From Chrysoperla carnea (taxonomy: Eukaryota; Arthropoda; Insecta; Neuroptera; Chrysopidae), in assembly GCF_905475395.1 (NCBI RefSeq), contig NC_058340.1, positions 70,720,181 to 70,784,180 of the forward strand: DNA of 64,000 nucleotides. The letters are read 5' to 3'. Shown piece by piece: positions 1 through 11,105 of the stretch (the stretch's first letter is position 1; each line of letters starts with the position of its first letter). A program made the translations under genes and the position numbers. Under the pieces are notes generated by a model. The model saw only the letters and a list, made by a program, of their open reading frames with translations, was not told the DNA's origin and searched no databases.

Positions 1-2173
1 ATAGAAAATATTGTCCCCGAAATATGGATAAAATAAGTGAGGCGCTGCGATCAATACGTAGTATCAATAAAAGCGGGCTGTTGTGCGCTAATTTCAAATG
101 ATATATCAATTTGTACATTATGCTAACAACAACAGCTAACTTCACAGATACTACTTCTTGATGACAGCGCGGCTGGTGGCTTAAAAATGAACTATAAATT
201 CTACAAATTTTTAGGGACAGGTAGGCTAATGCTTTAGTACATAGCGATCTTTCTCCTGTTCTATAACCTTCATGGTATGAATGTTCAGAATACTATTATA
301 AATGAATTGTGAAAAGTCCCCATATATCCCACTTGTGGAAAAAATTTTATTACGGGGGGAAGTTTGCAAAAATAGGCTTTTCACATTTTTCAGCAAAACG
401 ATGAGTCACAGCAAAAGTAGTTCAAGACAAAAATTATAGATAGTCCGATTCTCTACCAAAAGTGTCTTTTTTCCATAAGTATTGCCATTTTCGTGATATA
501 GCGGTTCAAAGAATTGAACAAATATTTTTTTTCGTAATACATTTTTGAACCGTTATACGAGTAAAAATATGAGAACTTATTTTTGATGAACCAGCTTCTT
601 CTACTTGGCGCTGTCTTTTCACAGCATCAATGCTACTCTTTCGAGTATAATTTTTTCGACATTGCACATGAATTTTTACAGATGTCTGATCTTTCAGGTA
701 CTCCGAAAATTCACCACCTCTTTCAATACTTACATGCAACATGCATTCAACTTACTATTAATACCGTACAGATCGATAAATTTTTGTGCTCACTTTATCT
801 GAATGCATCCTCCAATTTGTTCATTTTTCATCAAATTATAATAATTTTTAAGTTATTTTTATTTATTACATAATGAGCAGGGAACAATTCAACAAATAAT
901 ACATTATCAAAGTTACAAAATGAAAATTTAAAAACAAATTGTAAATTTTTTGTTTGTTTAGTTTTTTTTTTCGTTTTTATTATTATTTAAAATACAATAT
1001 TTCATTTAATATTCAATATTTGTTTTTAAATTATAAATAACCCAAATACCTAATTCCACGCTTACATAACAAACATTTTTTAATTTTCACGACAGAGAAA
1101 GAAGTATATATTTTTATTGAAATTCTTTAGGTATTTACAAGGAGATTAATGTGCTGGAAAGTTACAACCACCAAAACCTACTTACCAATTTTCAAATCTC
1201 AAGAAAGAGGTTTTTTTAAATAGGAATCCCCTCGCAATTGAATGAAATTAACATCGATCTTCCCAGTAAACAACTCTACGAGACGAATTTCAGCTTATTT
1301 GAACAAACGAGAGCTTATGTCCAAAAGTGTTAAATTGTGTTCTGAATGTCACGAAACGGATTTATAACAGACCCACACCATGTTAAACACCTTTCTGTTG
1401 ACCTAGAAGTCTATATTTTTGGGGAAAGTATGACTAAAAGGAGAATTTTCGAATGGTTAAATTAAAATTTATTAAAACTACTCGGGAATCCAAAGGATAA
1501 ATTAAATACCGAACAACATTCGGGAATTTATTAGAAGCCAAAATTGTTAGAAGAAATATCTGGGCCAAAGCAGACCATAAATTGTTTGTAAAGACCATAT
1601 GGGACACTTAAACTATGGTAGAATCGAAAAAGAGGGGTGTTATAAGTTTGACCGCTATGTGTGTGTATCTGTCTGTATGAACCGATTTTGATTTATTTTG
1701 TTTTGCTTGGAAGGTAATTTAATGGCGAGTGTTCTTAGGTATGTTTCAAGTGCGAGTTTAAGGTTCCGTACCCGAAACGACAGAATAATTGGCCATGATC
1801 CTCAAAACCAGTTCAGTTTGGAGAAGACTTTAAAGAAAAAGGTAATTTAATAGATAGTTTAGATCTTAGATATGTTTCAAGTGCGTTTAGGGTTCCGTAC
1901 CCGAAAAATTTGTTGAGAATTTTTTAAATTTTGTAAATTTCACTTGTTTTTAATACTTTTGCTGACTGAGGTAGATGGGTGGGTTGTATCTTGTATGTGA
2001 TTTATTTTATTAGTGCATAAATTATGTTAGTAATTCATAATAACATAGTCGATTTTATGATAAATTACAAGAATATTGAGTAAACAAAATAATAAAAAAT
2101 GATTACCAAGTACAAAATATTATTATCAGACATTTATCAGTAAAGTGAACACCTAAATTGAATTAATTTCAAA
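1..2173. other. non-coding 5' flank with dispersed repeats
   Basis: No coding exon is recognised here; the short open frames show no family motif. Recognisable content is a pair of direct repeats at about 1713-1779 and 1840-1905, both containing a TATGTTTCAAGTGCG core and ending in GGTTCCGTACCCGAAA, just after a stretch (1650-1700) with the wording GTATGAACCGATTTTGATT. That wording recurs at 39750-39770 and is typical of dispersed insect repeats. A stretch at 440-490 with GTGTCTTTTTTCC resembles one near 63480-63500. The rest is AT-rich sequence with no evident structure. Confidence 0.6.
1713..1905 (+). repeat. two direct repeats ending GGTTCCGTACCCGAAA
   Basis: Two copies of a ~66-bp segment start with AAGGTAATTTAAT and finish with GTTTCAAGTGCG, a short variable stretch and GGTTCCGTACCCGAAA. 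They lie about 127 bp apart in the same orientation. They look like repeated modules of a dispersed element; the family is not identified. Confidence 0.6.
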
Positions 2174-4653
2174 ATGAATAAAAACAATAAAGTTTTTGTA
2201 AGAAATTCAGCAAATCAAAATATAGAATTATTCAATGATTCTATGTCAAAAATAATAACATTAGGAAGAATATTTTCACTTTTCCCATTAACAAATTACA
2301 AAACCAAGTATGCGATAGCTAAATTTGAATGGTTTAGTTTGCGTGTATTTTATAATTTGCTGATTATAGTTTTAACATTAGCATCAGCATTACCCTTTGC
2401 ATTTACTATCAAAGAAAGGAGAACTTTAACGACAATAAGTATATTTGAAAATTGAAATGAGGAACTTTTGGATGTATAAATTGGAAATTTATATTTTTGT
2501 AGATCATTTTTTATTTACGATATTTGTATTGTTACAATTTTGTTTTTTATTGTGGTTGGCATGTAAATGGCCAAAAATTATGGAACAATGGAATCAAACT
2601 GAATTATCATTAAAATATCAAAAAAAGAAAACAGAAATTTCTAAAAAAATTAATCATCTAACAATTATTATTTTAACATTTGGTTTGGGTAAATGTTTTT
2701 AAGAAAATTAGCCAACCTTTCACAAACCTCAGTTAGGCGTAATATTTATTAGAGGTAGAAGCAAGAAAACAGGCATTACAGTTTTACTGGTCTAGTTTAG
2801 ATGTGTAGATTTTCGTACATTCACGCGCTAGTTTGCTTTTGATTTTTGAAGTGATCCACACTTGAATACATATCATAAAGGACGATCCTTAAACAAAATG
2901 ACGTCGAGATTGGGGGAGGGGGTCCGTAAGTAAACTAAGTTTTCTTTGCGAGGACATGATAGGAGTTTGTGTTGAGATAACTGATACCTAACTGAGAATG
3001 TTAAAAAAGTTAAGTAAAATTTTCTAAAAGAATGCTTTACATTTTTAGTTGAACATTTGGGAACATACTGGAAATATTCGTTTCAGAAAATTTTTACCCA
3101 ACGAATTTTAATAAGAAGTGATGATGAAATGTTTAATGAATTCCAGAGTGTGATTTTTTCGGTTAGTTAAAAGCTGTATATTTAAGATAGTACGATTAAC
3201 ATTCTAAATTGAATAGCGCGCGTTTCTTCACTTCCTGTTACATGTTCATATTGTATTAACAAAATTACTCCCACAGGGTCATGCTTAAAAAAAACTTACA
3301 GGAGTAAATCATGACTTAGAAACTCATCATTTGAGGAATAATTATACTTTACATTGGGATTATATTCAGAACAATTTAATGCTATAAGCTAGATCCTCAG
3401 CATATCTGAGGATTGACATCTATAAAGTGAAAATAAAGCCTAATAATAATACTTAATAATTATACTCCGTTATCCATTTTCTAACACAGAATTAAGTTAA
3501 TATCGAACAACCCCATCGATATCGGAATATAAACCAAGATATTATATTCTAATTTTATAGATGTTTTTCCTCAGATATCCAAATTTTCCAACTAAGGTCT
3601 TACAGCACTAAATTGTTCTGACCAGGCCCAATAACTAAGATGTTACTTTTTGAATTTGGAGTTTAATAATTTATCTAAAAATAAGCTACTCAGATTATAG
3701 ATTTTTATGGTACTTTTACATGGATTTACACCGACTTATTAATCATGATAATTGGTATATCGTTATCAAATCTATTTCAATCAATTAACAACGATATTAA
3801 ATATGTAAAAGCACAAAACTATGAGGTACTCAAAAATTAGTTTCAAACTAAAGTTGTAATCATTCTAATTATTAAATATTTATAATTAGGATGATAAATT
3901 ATGTATTATATGGCGTCAAATGCATCTTGATTATAATAATATTTCAAAATTATGTTCAGAAATGGATGATGTATTTTCAAAAACTATATTATTGAATTTA
4001 TTGTTTAATATCTATTTTATTTGTTTCGAAGTCATAACTTTAATAGTATCGTAAGTAGAAGAAATAAAGAACGTTTTGTGATGCAAAACTTGAACTAAAA
4101 TATTTAGTAAAATTTCATACAGTTCAAGATTTTTACACCAAAGCGCAACAGCCGAACTTTTCTTTTTTAGCATTAGACGGTTTAAAGATGGTGGTGCTTA
4201 TACCATTGAAGATGCAATTATACAAGTTTATACAATAAGCTTTTTAATTATACGCACGGTACAGATTATTTTTAGCACAGCATCAGTGTTTCATGAAAGT
4301 AAAAAATCATTGAATTTCTTATTACAGTTTCCAAGATCAAATGAGGTAAGTTAATTAAGAAATCTTGATGTCATCTAAACTTACAAGTTTTATATTTATA
4401 CATTTTTTAATTTGATGCTTTCTGTTATGACTTTACAGCTTAATAATTTTATTCAACACATAGAAATCGATACAATTGCTATGACATGTTATAAATTATT
4501 TCCTATTCAAAGAAAACATATTTTATCGGTAAAGATATTTAAAGGATGCCATTTTAATTTAACTATTGATACAATTTCGTTTTTAAATTGTAGGTCATCT
4601 CCAGTGTTGTAACTTATGTGATTGTTTTGTTACAATATAAGGATGATTATTAA
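2174..4653 (+). CDS. sugar-clade gustatory receptor, multi-exon, possibly degenerate
   Basis: Seven-transmembrane insect gustatory receptor resembling the sugar receptors (Gr5a/Gr61a/Gr64 group), expected in the plasma membrane of taste neurons. Exons supported by GT-AG borders: 2174-~2450, ~2445-2688, 3049-3161, 3694-3825, 3890-4050, 4171-4345, 4439-4528, 4594-4653. Diagnostic wording: FEWFSLRVFYN in TM1, CKWPKIMEQW after TM2, VEHLGTYW, FTWIYTDLLIM in TM4, a loop reading DYNNISKLCSEMDD followed by NIYFICFE, and the C-terminal gustatory signature TYVIVLLQY. Two problems: the frame changes (+1) between about 2440 and 2457 with no room for an intron, and some 20-30 residues before TM4 are unplaced; a 36-nt in-phase exon at 3561-3596 is only a weak candidate. 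All other junctions keep phase. The visible exons encode about 420 residues, slightly short for the family. It is either a young pseudogene or a real gene with an assembly indel. Confidence 0.85.
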
Positions 4654-6792
4654 AATATTTCTATACATCATCTTTCTTTCTCAAAGTTTTTGATAAGAGT
4701 TTTTCGGCGTATTTCTAAATATAGTTTGAATCTTATTCGAACTTTTTCTTAAAATCCCCATATTTGATTGTTATGGAGTGTAGAGGTAAAGGAGCGCAAT
4801 CTCTTATGGCTGTTGGACTCAAAAAGTGACCCCAAACCCAAATTAACATTAAATAAAGGAGCTAGAGTGACGCTCATGTGGGAACTGTGTGTATATGTGT
4901 GCTCATTTACCTGTACACTCCACAGTCCTAATAAATACATTATCTATTCGCTATTTTTATGGATTTCGAAACATCGATACATTTTATCAAAAATTTTCAC
5001 TTTTTGTCAGCAATCTAAACGTACCTATAAAGATTTATGAATACATATTTTTAATTAATTAAATAAATATATATTTATAAAATCTGGATAGGTAGATTTT
5101 ATATAATGAACTAAATCTTATCTTATATAATGAATAAATAATATTATTTTATGTATAATTAATTATATAATATATTATAACATTATGTACGTCATTTTTC
5201 ATATTCATCATATGTTAAAGGTAAACTTATTATTTTATTCAAAATTGTACCTATATACCTACTACATATTATATCGTTGCAATTCAATGTAATTTTATAC
5301 TTTATAGCAGCAAATACAAATATAATAACAAAAAATATGTATGTAAATATGTTAAGAGTCGTACAAGACAGCCTCATAAATGATCTGAAAATGCGCGAAA
5401 AGTAGCTCTAAAAATCCTAACGCCAATGTTGTTTTAATCGAACTAGTATTTTCCATATAATACAAAAGCTAATAAAAAGCTTTTTCTACTAGTTCAGGGA
5501 AACAAATTGAAAAGCAATTCTCTGAGTAAGTAACAGCCTTGCTAATCGAGCCTTTCTAGTAGCGAATCTAAAATTTTTTTAAATCAATGACATTTAACAA
5601 TCTGTCATTGATAAATTTCAATTTTTCTTATAAATAAATAGTATTTATTAAGATATATTTCAAACTGTAGTCTCGTCATCTGTGAATTAAACCAGTTATC
5701 AGAAGTCTTAGTCGGTAATGAAGGTAAAAAGAAATGTTTATGAATGGATAGAAACATATGGATGTGTGGATAAAAATAAATTTATATATGTGTAAATACT
5801 TTATTGAGTGTTTTTTAAAAAAGCGAAACAGTTTTGACTGTCAAATTTATACCCTTAGGCTATGTAAGAGTAACAAGGACACAACTACAATTTCCACATT
5901 CATTAGCGGGAAACCAATGATGAATGAAAAACAACGCGGTTTATTAGATTCATTGGTCAAAGTAGTTCAATTAGATTAGTAAGATTAGTTTATAGACATG
6001 CCATTTTAAAGGTTCTTACTTTTTGTATTCAAATCCATAAAAATATTTTATAAAATAATATAAATATACAGTTGGTTGGAATCAGGAATTGATGTGCATC
6101 CATGTGAAGCTTTAAAACATCATTTCATAAGTGTTTTTATGTTGTTTTTTTTATAAGCTGGCTTGTTGAGCTTGTTGTTTAAAGGTAATATATATAATAT
6201 TATAAACCTATTCATGATGTCAAGTGAATATGATATGATATAATACGGTAGGTAGGTATGTATATTGAAATATTTATATATTTTTCATTCATATGTAAAA
6301 ATCTTCAAGTGCTAAAAACACTTGTCATATACTTTTATCATATGTGAGTGCAATACCACATCAGTTGAATACATCATCGTATTGTATGAAAAAAAAAAAA
6401 GGACAAAACACTTTGGATACCTAATTCAAAAAATTATTCATGATTTTAAGACTTCTCTAGACAGCTTTGAGACAATAATCATAATTATATTGTAGATAAT
6501 TGTAGACAAAAAATTTTAAAATTAATTAACTAATTGGGGGCCCCAGGCAACTGCCTATTCTGCCTACTTGTTAATCCGGCCCTGCTTGTAACTTATATTC
6601 TCCTAATAGAAATGTTAAAAAATTTCATAATTTTTGGTTAAATTAGTTTTTTTATTTGCACATAAGAATAATTATTTACATAATTCGCTATGTAAACGGA
6701 ACGAAACGAAGAAATAGTTAAAAAATAGGAAAAACAAATAAAATGAATATATTTATTATGTTAATAATAAATTAAATTTCAAATATTATAAA
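4654..6792. other. AT-rich intergenic stretch, no gene seen
   Basis: I see no coding exon here; the small open frames (for example at 5758-5979) have no recognisable motif. The only identifiable element is a hAT-like terminus at 6537-6584, annotated separately. The remainder is AT-rich, with TA-rich tracts around 5040-5200 and 6180-6300. Confidence 0.55.
6537..6584. mobile_element. hAT-like element terminus (left copy)
   Basis: Read on the minus strand, the sequence begins CAGGGCCGGATTAACAAGTA and runs on into a GC-rich stretch ending in GGGGCC. CAGGGCCGGATTAA resembles hAT-superfamily terminal inverted repeats. A copy more than 90% identical lies at 13463-13510 in the same orientation. Only one end is visible at each place, so these are truncated or nested elements. 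Confidence 0.55.
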
Positions 6793-6879
6793 GGAATAAA
6801 TCAATATATATTGTTTATAATGTTCATTGATTGCATTTGCTTATTAATTTTATACCCAAAATTATTACAATAAATGCTA
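6793..6879. repeat. direct repeat bracketing the retrotransposon (left copy)
   Basis: About 87 bp from GAATAAATCAATATATA to AATAAATGCTA, immediately before the 26-T run that is the poly(A) end of the minus-strand retrotransposon. It matches 13338-13423 at roughly 90% identity by eye. As the copies sit at the two ends of the element, they could be an unusually long target-site duplication, or two copies of a pre-existing repeat. Confidence 0.7.
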
Positions 6880-6986
6880 TTTTTTTTTTTTTTTTTTTTT
6901 TTTTTATTTAAAAACTGGCTTCAGCAATTGCCATACAGCCATTAACAAAGTACAATTAAAATACAATTCAAAACTTAAAAGAAAAA

Positions 6987-7062
6987 TTGAAACAATATGT
7001 AATATTCTACTAAGTCATAAAAGAAAATGAAACAATATATAATATTCTACTAAGTCCTAAAA
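6987..7062. repeat. 35-bp direct repeat in retrotransposon 3' UTR
   Basis: GAAACAATATGTAATATTCT and the next 15 bases occur twice (about 6987 and 7028), differing at one or two positions. It lies between the ORF2 stop and the poly(A) run, so it is probably part of the element's 3' untranslated region. Confidence 0.6.
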
Positions 7063-7403
7063 AAAAAAAAAAATTTTAATTCGAAAAAAAAATTCAAGAA
7101 TAAAAAAAAAAATCAAACAAATAATAATATATATTCTTAATTAGGACTTTGGAATTTGAAAACAAAAAGGGAAATTCTTATTAATTGAGGAAATAATTAT
7201 AGAGTAATAACAAGAAATTATAAGTAATTATAGAGACGGGGACACAAAGGAGATTAGAAGGATGTTCGTCGTCGGGGCCCATCGAGACTTTTAACAAAGG
7301 TGGTTGACAATAATAACATAGGTTGGGGGCCACGGAAAGGTTTACAATAGAGAAAGTATGTAGGGTTTTTACATAAGATACACAAAGAACACTTTATTTA
7401 TGT

Positions 7404-10400
7404 TTAAATTGGGAGTTGGGTCTTATTAAGGAAGCTGCAAATTGTAGAGAGGATATCATAATTATTTAAGGATAGGAGATGGGGTATAAAGTAAGGACCA
7501 AAAACACCCATACGGGCTAAGGAGCTTAGGAGCATTGGTCTATGTTGATTAAAGAGTGGGCAGGCGAAGATGACGTGATTTATGTCGCAGTATGGGTAGC
7601 CACATCTACAATTTGTGTCGGGGACAACGTTTATTTTATGTAGATGAGCGGGTAAACTGTTGTGCCCCGTTCTGAGGCGGCCAATCATTGTAATATTTTT
7701 CCTGCCCACATCCCATTCATGGAACCATGTTTGAAGTGCTGGAGCAGGCTGTAGTGCATATAGTTTACGACCTTTTGTTGAATTCCTCCATATTTGGTTC
7801 CAATCATTCAACATAGACTTTCTGCAGACGGCCCAAAGATCTTGTGCTGGTGGTGGTGAGTTATCTTCTGCACCATTTTGAACTGCGTCCCTAGCCAACA
7901 TATCAACAAACTCGTTTCCACGTATACCAATGTGTGATGGACACCACACAAAGGCAACGGAGAAACGATTTTGAATTAGTTTTAGTACGGTGTTTTTTAT
8001 CAATACTATAAGAAATGGAGTTTTGGAAGAGATGGAATTTTGTTTGAGAAGGGAAAGGGAGCTTAGTGAGTCAGATACAATAGCTGCTTTTCTGAGACCC
8101 TCAGACTCCACGTATGAGAGTGCTTCCAAAATAGCTACACATTCTGCTGAAAAGATGGAAAAAAGTTTTGATATGCTTAAAGAGGCAGAATGTGCGCTAG
8201 AGGAACAATGATACGCAACTCCCACACGCGAGTCTGCGTCCAACTTGGAGGCGTCTGTAAAGATGAAGGTATAATTAGGAAGAATGGAGTCCAGGTAATT
8301 ATTAAATGTGGAATTGACAAAAAAAGAACCATAAACGGCATCGTTCTTGTCAAGGCCACAATCAACAAACACCGGGATTTTTGAATAACGGGATACAAAC
8401 TCAAAGGAAAAAAAGGGTGGTAATAAGGATTGGTAAATGGGAATTATACCAAAGACACGATAAGCCACCACAAGGAGAGGAAGTTCTTTATTTCTCCAAT
8501 AGGGGGAGTTTGTACAGTGGTTGTTTAATCGGATAAGTTTCGGAATTAAGGGGTGGGATAAGGAAGAATATTGGTTGAGGAAGAACTTTTTAGCTAAATA
8601 CAGACGACGGACAGTTAATGGAGCATCCGCTGCCTCAATCAGTAAGGAGTTAGTGGGACAGGAGCGCATTTGTCCAAGAGCAATGCGTAAAGTTTGGAAT
8701 TGGACTCTATCTAACCTTAAAGATCGTTGGTTAGAAAGTGGAGACAAAAGGAAGGAACCATAATCGATAAAACTTCGAATAATTTGTCTATATATCATAA
8801 GCAAAGTACTCTGATCGGCCCCCCACCAAACTTTGGTGAGAGCACGTATGATGTTGATTCGTGGGGTACATTTACTTATAATATAGTCGACATGCGAATT
8901 CCAATTCAATTTTTTATCAAAAATGACTCCTAGGAATTTTACGTTCGTTTGACAGGAAATGGATGTATTGAGAAAGGGAATGGATTCGACATTGCATCTG
9001 TGCCTAGTGAAAACCATGGCTGAACTTTTTGTAACGGATATTTCCAAATTGATAGAAATTAAATGGTTTTGTAATGTGGACAAAGCGTTTGAAACATTAT
9101 CGACAGCTGTTTGTAAGGATTTGGAGGACGAATATAGGACAAAATCATCTGCGTATTGCAGGAGCTGGATAGGAGGCTGATTTACGATTTGTAGACCAGT
9201 GGTGTAGATATTGAAAAGGAGGGGACTTAAAACTGCACCCTGCGGCAAGCCTAAGAATGCAGTTCTAGGGCCAGATAAATGATTTTGGTATTTTACAGTG
9301 AGATAACGAGCTTTCAGAAAGTTATAAATGAACGATATTAGTCTAGGAGGAGCAGACAAAGACGTGAGGATGTTGATTAAGGTGTTAATATCAACATTGT
9401 CAAATGCTCCTTTCACGTCTATAAAGCAACAAACCAGGTATCCATTTTCGGAGAGAGCAATCTGAACATCGGTCATGAGTATAGACAGGTTATCAAGGGT
9501 AGAGGATTTCTTGCGAAAGCCTCGCGAGTACGGTGGGATAATATTGTTGTGTTCACACCACCATTCCAACCTGTTTTTTATCAGGTGTTCCATAACTTTA
9601 GATACGCACGAGGCTAACGCAATTGGACGATAGGATTGATGTGAATTAGGATCCTTATTAGGTTTAAGTATTGGAACGATCGTCGTATGTTTCCATTCGT
9701 TCGGAACAAATGAATGTATAAAGAGTTGATTTAATGCTGACAAAAAAGATCTTTTAGCGTTGTCAGATAAGTTTTTCAACATGCTATAGGAAATATTATC
9801 TGGACCAGGGGACGAATCCGCCAGACCAGACAAAACTCCCTCCAATTCATAAGTTTCGAACGGACACTCCAGTGGATGATCGTTCTGGACAAACGGGATT
9901 TGTATAGGTATTGAAGCAAAATCCGGAGTCAGGTTTTCTAAGAAAGATAACGGCCAGTTTTGGTTTACAGGAGTCTGAGGATAGGGGTTAATAGACCTGC
10001 TATACAACTTGACTTTATTCCAAATCTCTTTGATAGGCGTATTCCTGGATAGACTTTCACAGAAAATCTTCCAGGAATTTCGCTTTTTCTCCTTAAATAG
10101 GCGCCTGGTTAGTGCTTGAAGCCTTCTAAAGGTACAGAATCTTTCAGGGGTAAAATTATTCCTGAGAGATTTCAAGGCCTCTTTTCTTGTTTTTATTTGT
10201 ATACTGCACTCGTTATCCCACCAGGGTGTAGGAGAAATTGACTTTTTTGGAGGTTTGGAATATGGAATGGCCCGATCACCAGCAGAGGTGATAGTTTGTT
10301 GAAAGACGGAATACCATTCCAAGGGATTGTCTACGGATATGAAGGTTGGAAGGGAATCGTCTACACTACGAGAGTACAAATCCCAATTTGCTCTCTCGCA

Positions 10401-11105
10401 CTGTCTACGAGGTGAATGTTTGGGTTGGGATAGGCTGTGACGATGATTTAGGGTTATTAAAATAGGAAAATGATCGCTACCATAACTATCATTGAGAATA
10501 TTCCAATGGGAAATTAAACTGAGTTGGGGGGAACAAAAGGTGATGTCAACAGCAGATGATCTATGTTGAGGTGAAGGAATAATTGTTGGTGATCCGTCAT
10601 TCATGCAAACCAAATTTTTGGAATCCATGAATTCCGTCAGTATATCACCTCCTCTATCGGATGCATGGCAACCCCATAAAGGATGATGGTAATTTAAATC
10701 ACCAGCAATTAGTATGGGTTCAGGTACATTACGAAACATAAGGCTAAGTTGATCTAAGGGTACAATGTTTTGAGAGGAGTTATTGTAGATGGAAACTATC
10801 GATATGCCAGCAACTTTAACCGCGATTACCTGGAAAAAGCGGTCATTCGACTCAACAGGAATGATTTGAGCAGAAAGACCCCTTCTTACAAGAATCGCAG
10901 TTCCACCATAACCGTCATATCTATCATTTCGGAAAATTTGATAACCACGAATTTTTGTTGTTGAATTTTCTTTTAACCAAGTTTCACTTAGAAGTACAAT
11001 GTCAATAGGATAAGAGAATAAAATAAGGGAAAGGTTAACTTTATTTTGATTTAGACTGCGGATGTTCCACTGAAGCAGGTTCAGCTGTGAAGCCAACTGA
11101 TCCAT
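7404..11105 (-). CDS. retrotransposon ORF2: endonuclease, reverse transcriptase, RNase H
   Basis: A 1233-residue polyprotein that nicks target DNA and copies the element RNA by target-primed reverse transcription. Domains: APE-like endonuclease at about residues 8-225 (LLQWNIRSLNQN, SETWL, AGDLNYHHPLWG near 135, GSDHFPI near 211); reverse transcriptase at about 440-720 (PNKDPNSHQSYRPIAL, CFIDVKGAFDN near 560, GLPQGAVLSPLLFN near 620, YADD near 650); RNase H at about 945-1080 (FTDASKL, SAECVAILEAL, VSDSLSS, NEFVDMLARDA, giving the usual D-E-D-D set); and a C-terminal cysteine/histidine patch near 1165 (CRCGYPYCDINH). There is no internal stop or frameshift and all expected catalytic residues are present. 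The start overlaps the end of ORF1 by 65 nt in another frame, as is common in this clade. Enzymatically it looks intact. Confidence 0.95.
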   Translation of the reverse strand: MDQLASQLNLLQWNIRSLNQNKVNLSLILFSYPIDIVLLSETWLKENSTTKIRGYQIFRNDRYDGYGGTAILVRRGLSAQIIPVESNDRFFQVIAVKVAGISIVSIYNNSSQNIVPLDQLSLMFRNVPEPILIAGDLNYHHPLWGCHASDRGGDILTEFMDSKNLVCMNDGSPTIIPSPQHRSSAVDITFCSPQLSLISHWNILNDSYGSDHFPILITLNHRHSLSQPKHSPRRQCERANWDLYSRSVDDSLPTFISVDNPLEWYSVFQQTITSAGDRAIPYSKPPKKSISPTPWWDNECSIQIKTRKEALKSLRNNFTPERFCTFRRLQALTRRLFKEKKRNSWKIFCESLSRNTPIKEIWNKVKLYSRSINPYPQTPVNQNWPLSFLENLTPDFASIPIQIPFVQNDHPLECPFETYELEGVLSGLADSSPGPDNISYSMLKNLSDNAKRSFLSALNQLFIHSFVPNEWKHTTIVPILKPNKDPNSHQSYRPIALASCVSKVMEHLIKNRLEWWCEHNNIIPPYSRGFRKKSSTLDNLSILMTDVQIALSENGYLVCCFIDVKGAFDNVDINTLINILTSLSAPPRLISFIYNFLKARYLTVKYQNHLSGPRTAFLGLPQGAVLSPLLFNIYTTGLQIVNQPPIQLLQYADDFVLYSSSKSLQTAVDNVSNALSTLQNHLISINLEISVTKSSAMVFTRHRCNVESIPFLNTSISCQTNVKFLGVIFDKKLNWNSHVDYIISKCTPRINIIRALTKVWWGADQSTLLMIYRQIIRSFIDYGSFLLSPLSNQRSLRLDRVQFQTLRIALGQMRSCPTNSLLIEAADAPLTVRRLYLAKKFFLNQYSSLSHPLIPKLIRLNNHCTNSPYWRNKELPLLVVAYRVFGIIPIYQSLLPPFFSFEFVSRYSKIPVFVDCGLDKNDAVYGSFFVNSTFNNYLDSILPNYTFIFTDASKLDADSRVGVAYHCSSSAHSASLSISKLFSIFSAECVAILEALSYVESEGLRKAAIVSDSLSSLSLLKQNSISSKTPFLIVLIKNTVLKLIQNRFSVAFVWCPSHIGIRGNEFVDMLARDAVQNGAEDNSPPPAQDLWAVCRKSMLNDWNQIWRNSTKGRKLYALQPAPALQTWFHEWDVGRKNITMIGRLRTGHNSLPAHLHKINVVPDTNCRCGYPYCDINHVIFACPLFNQHRPMLLSSLARMGVFGPYFIPHLLSLNNYDILSTICSFLNKTQLPI

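Noticed and set aside
5758-5979. 73-codon open frame on the plus strand
   Set aside because: No family motif, no splice context and AT-rich codon composition; it is of a length expected by chance.
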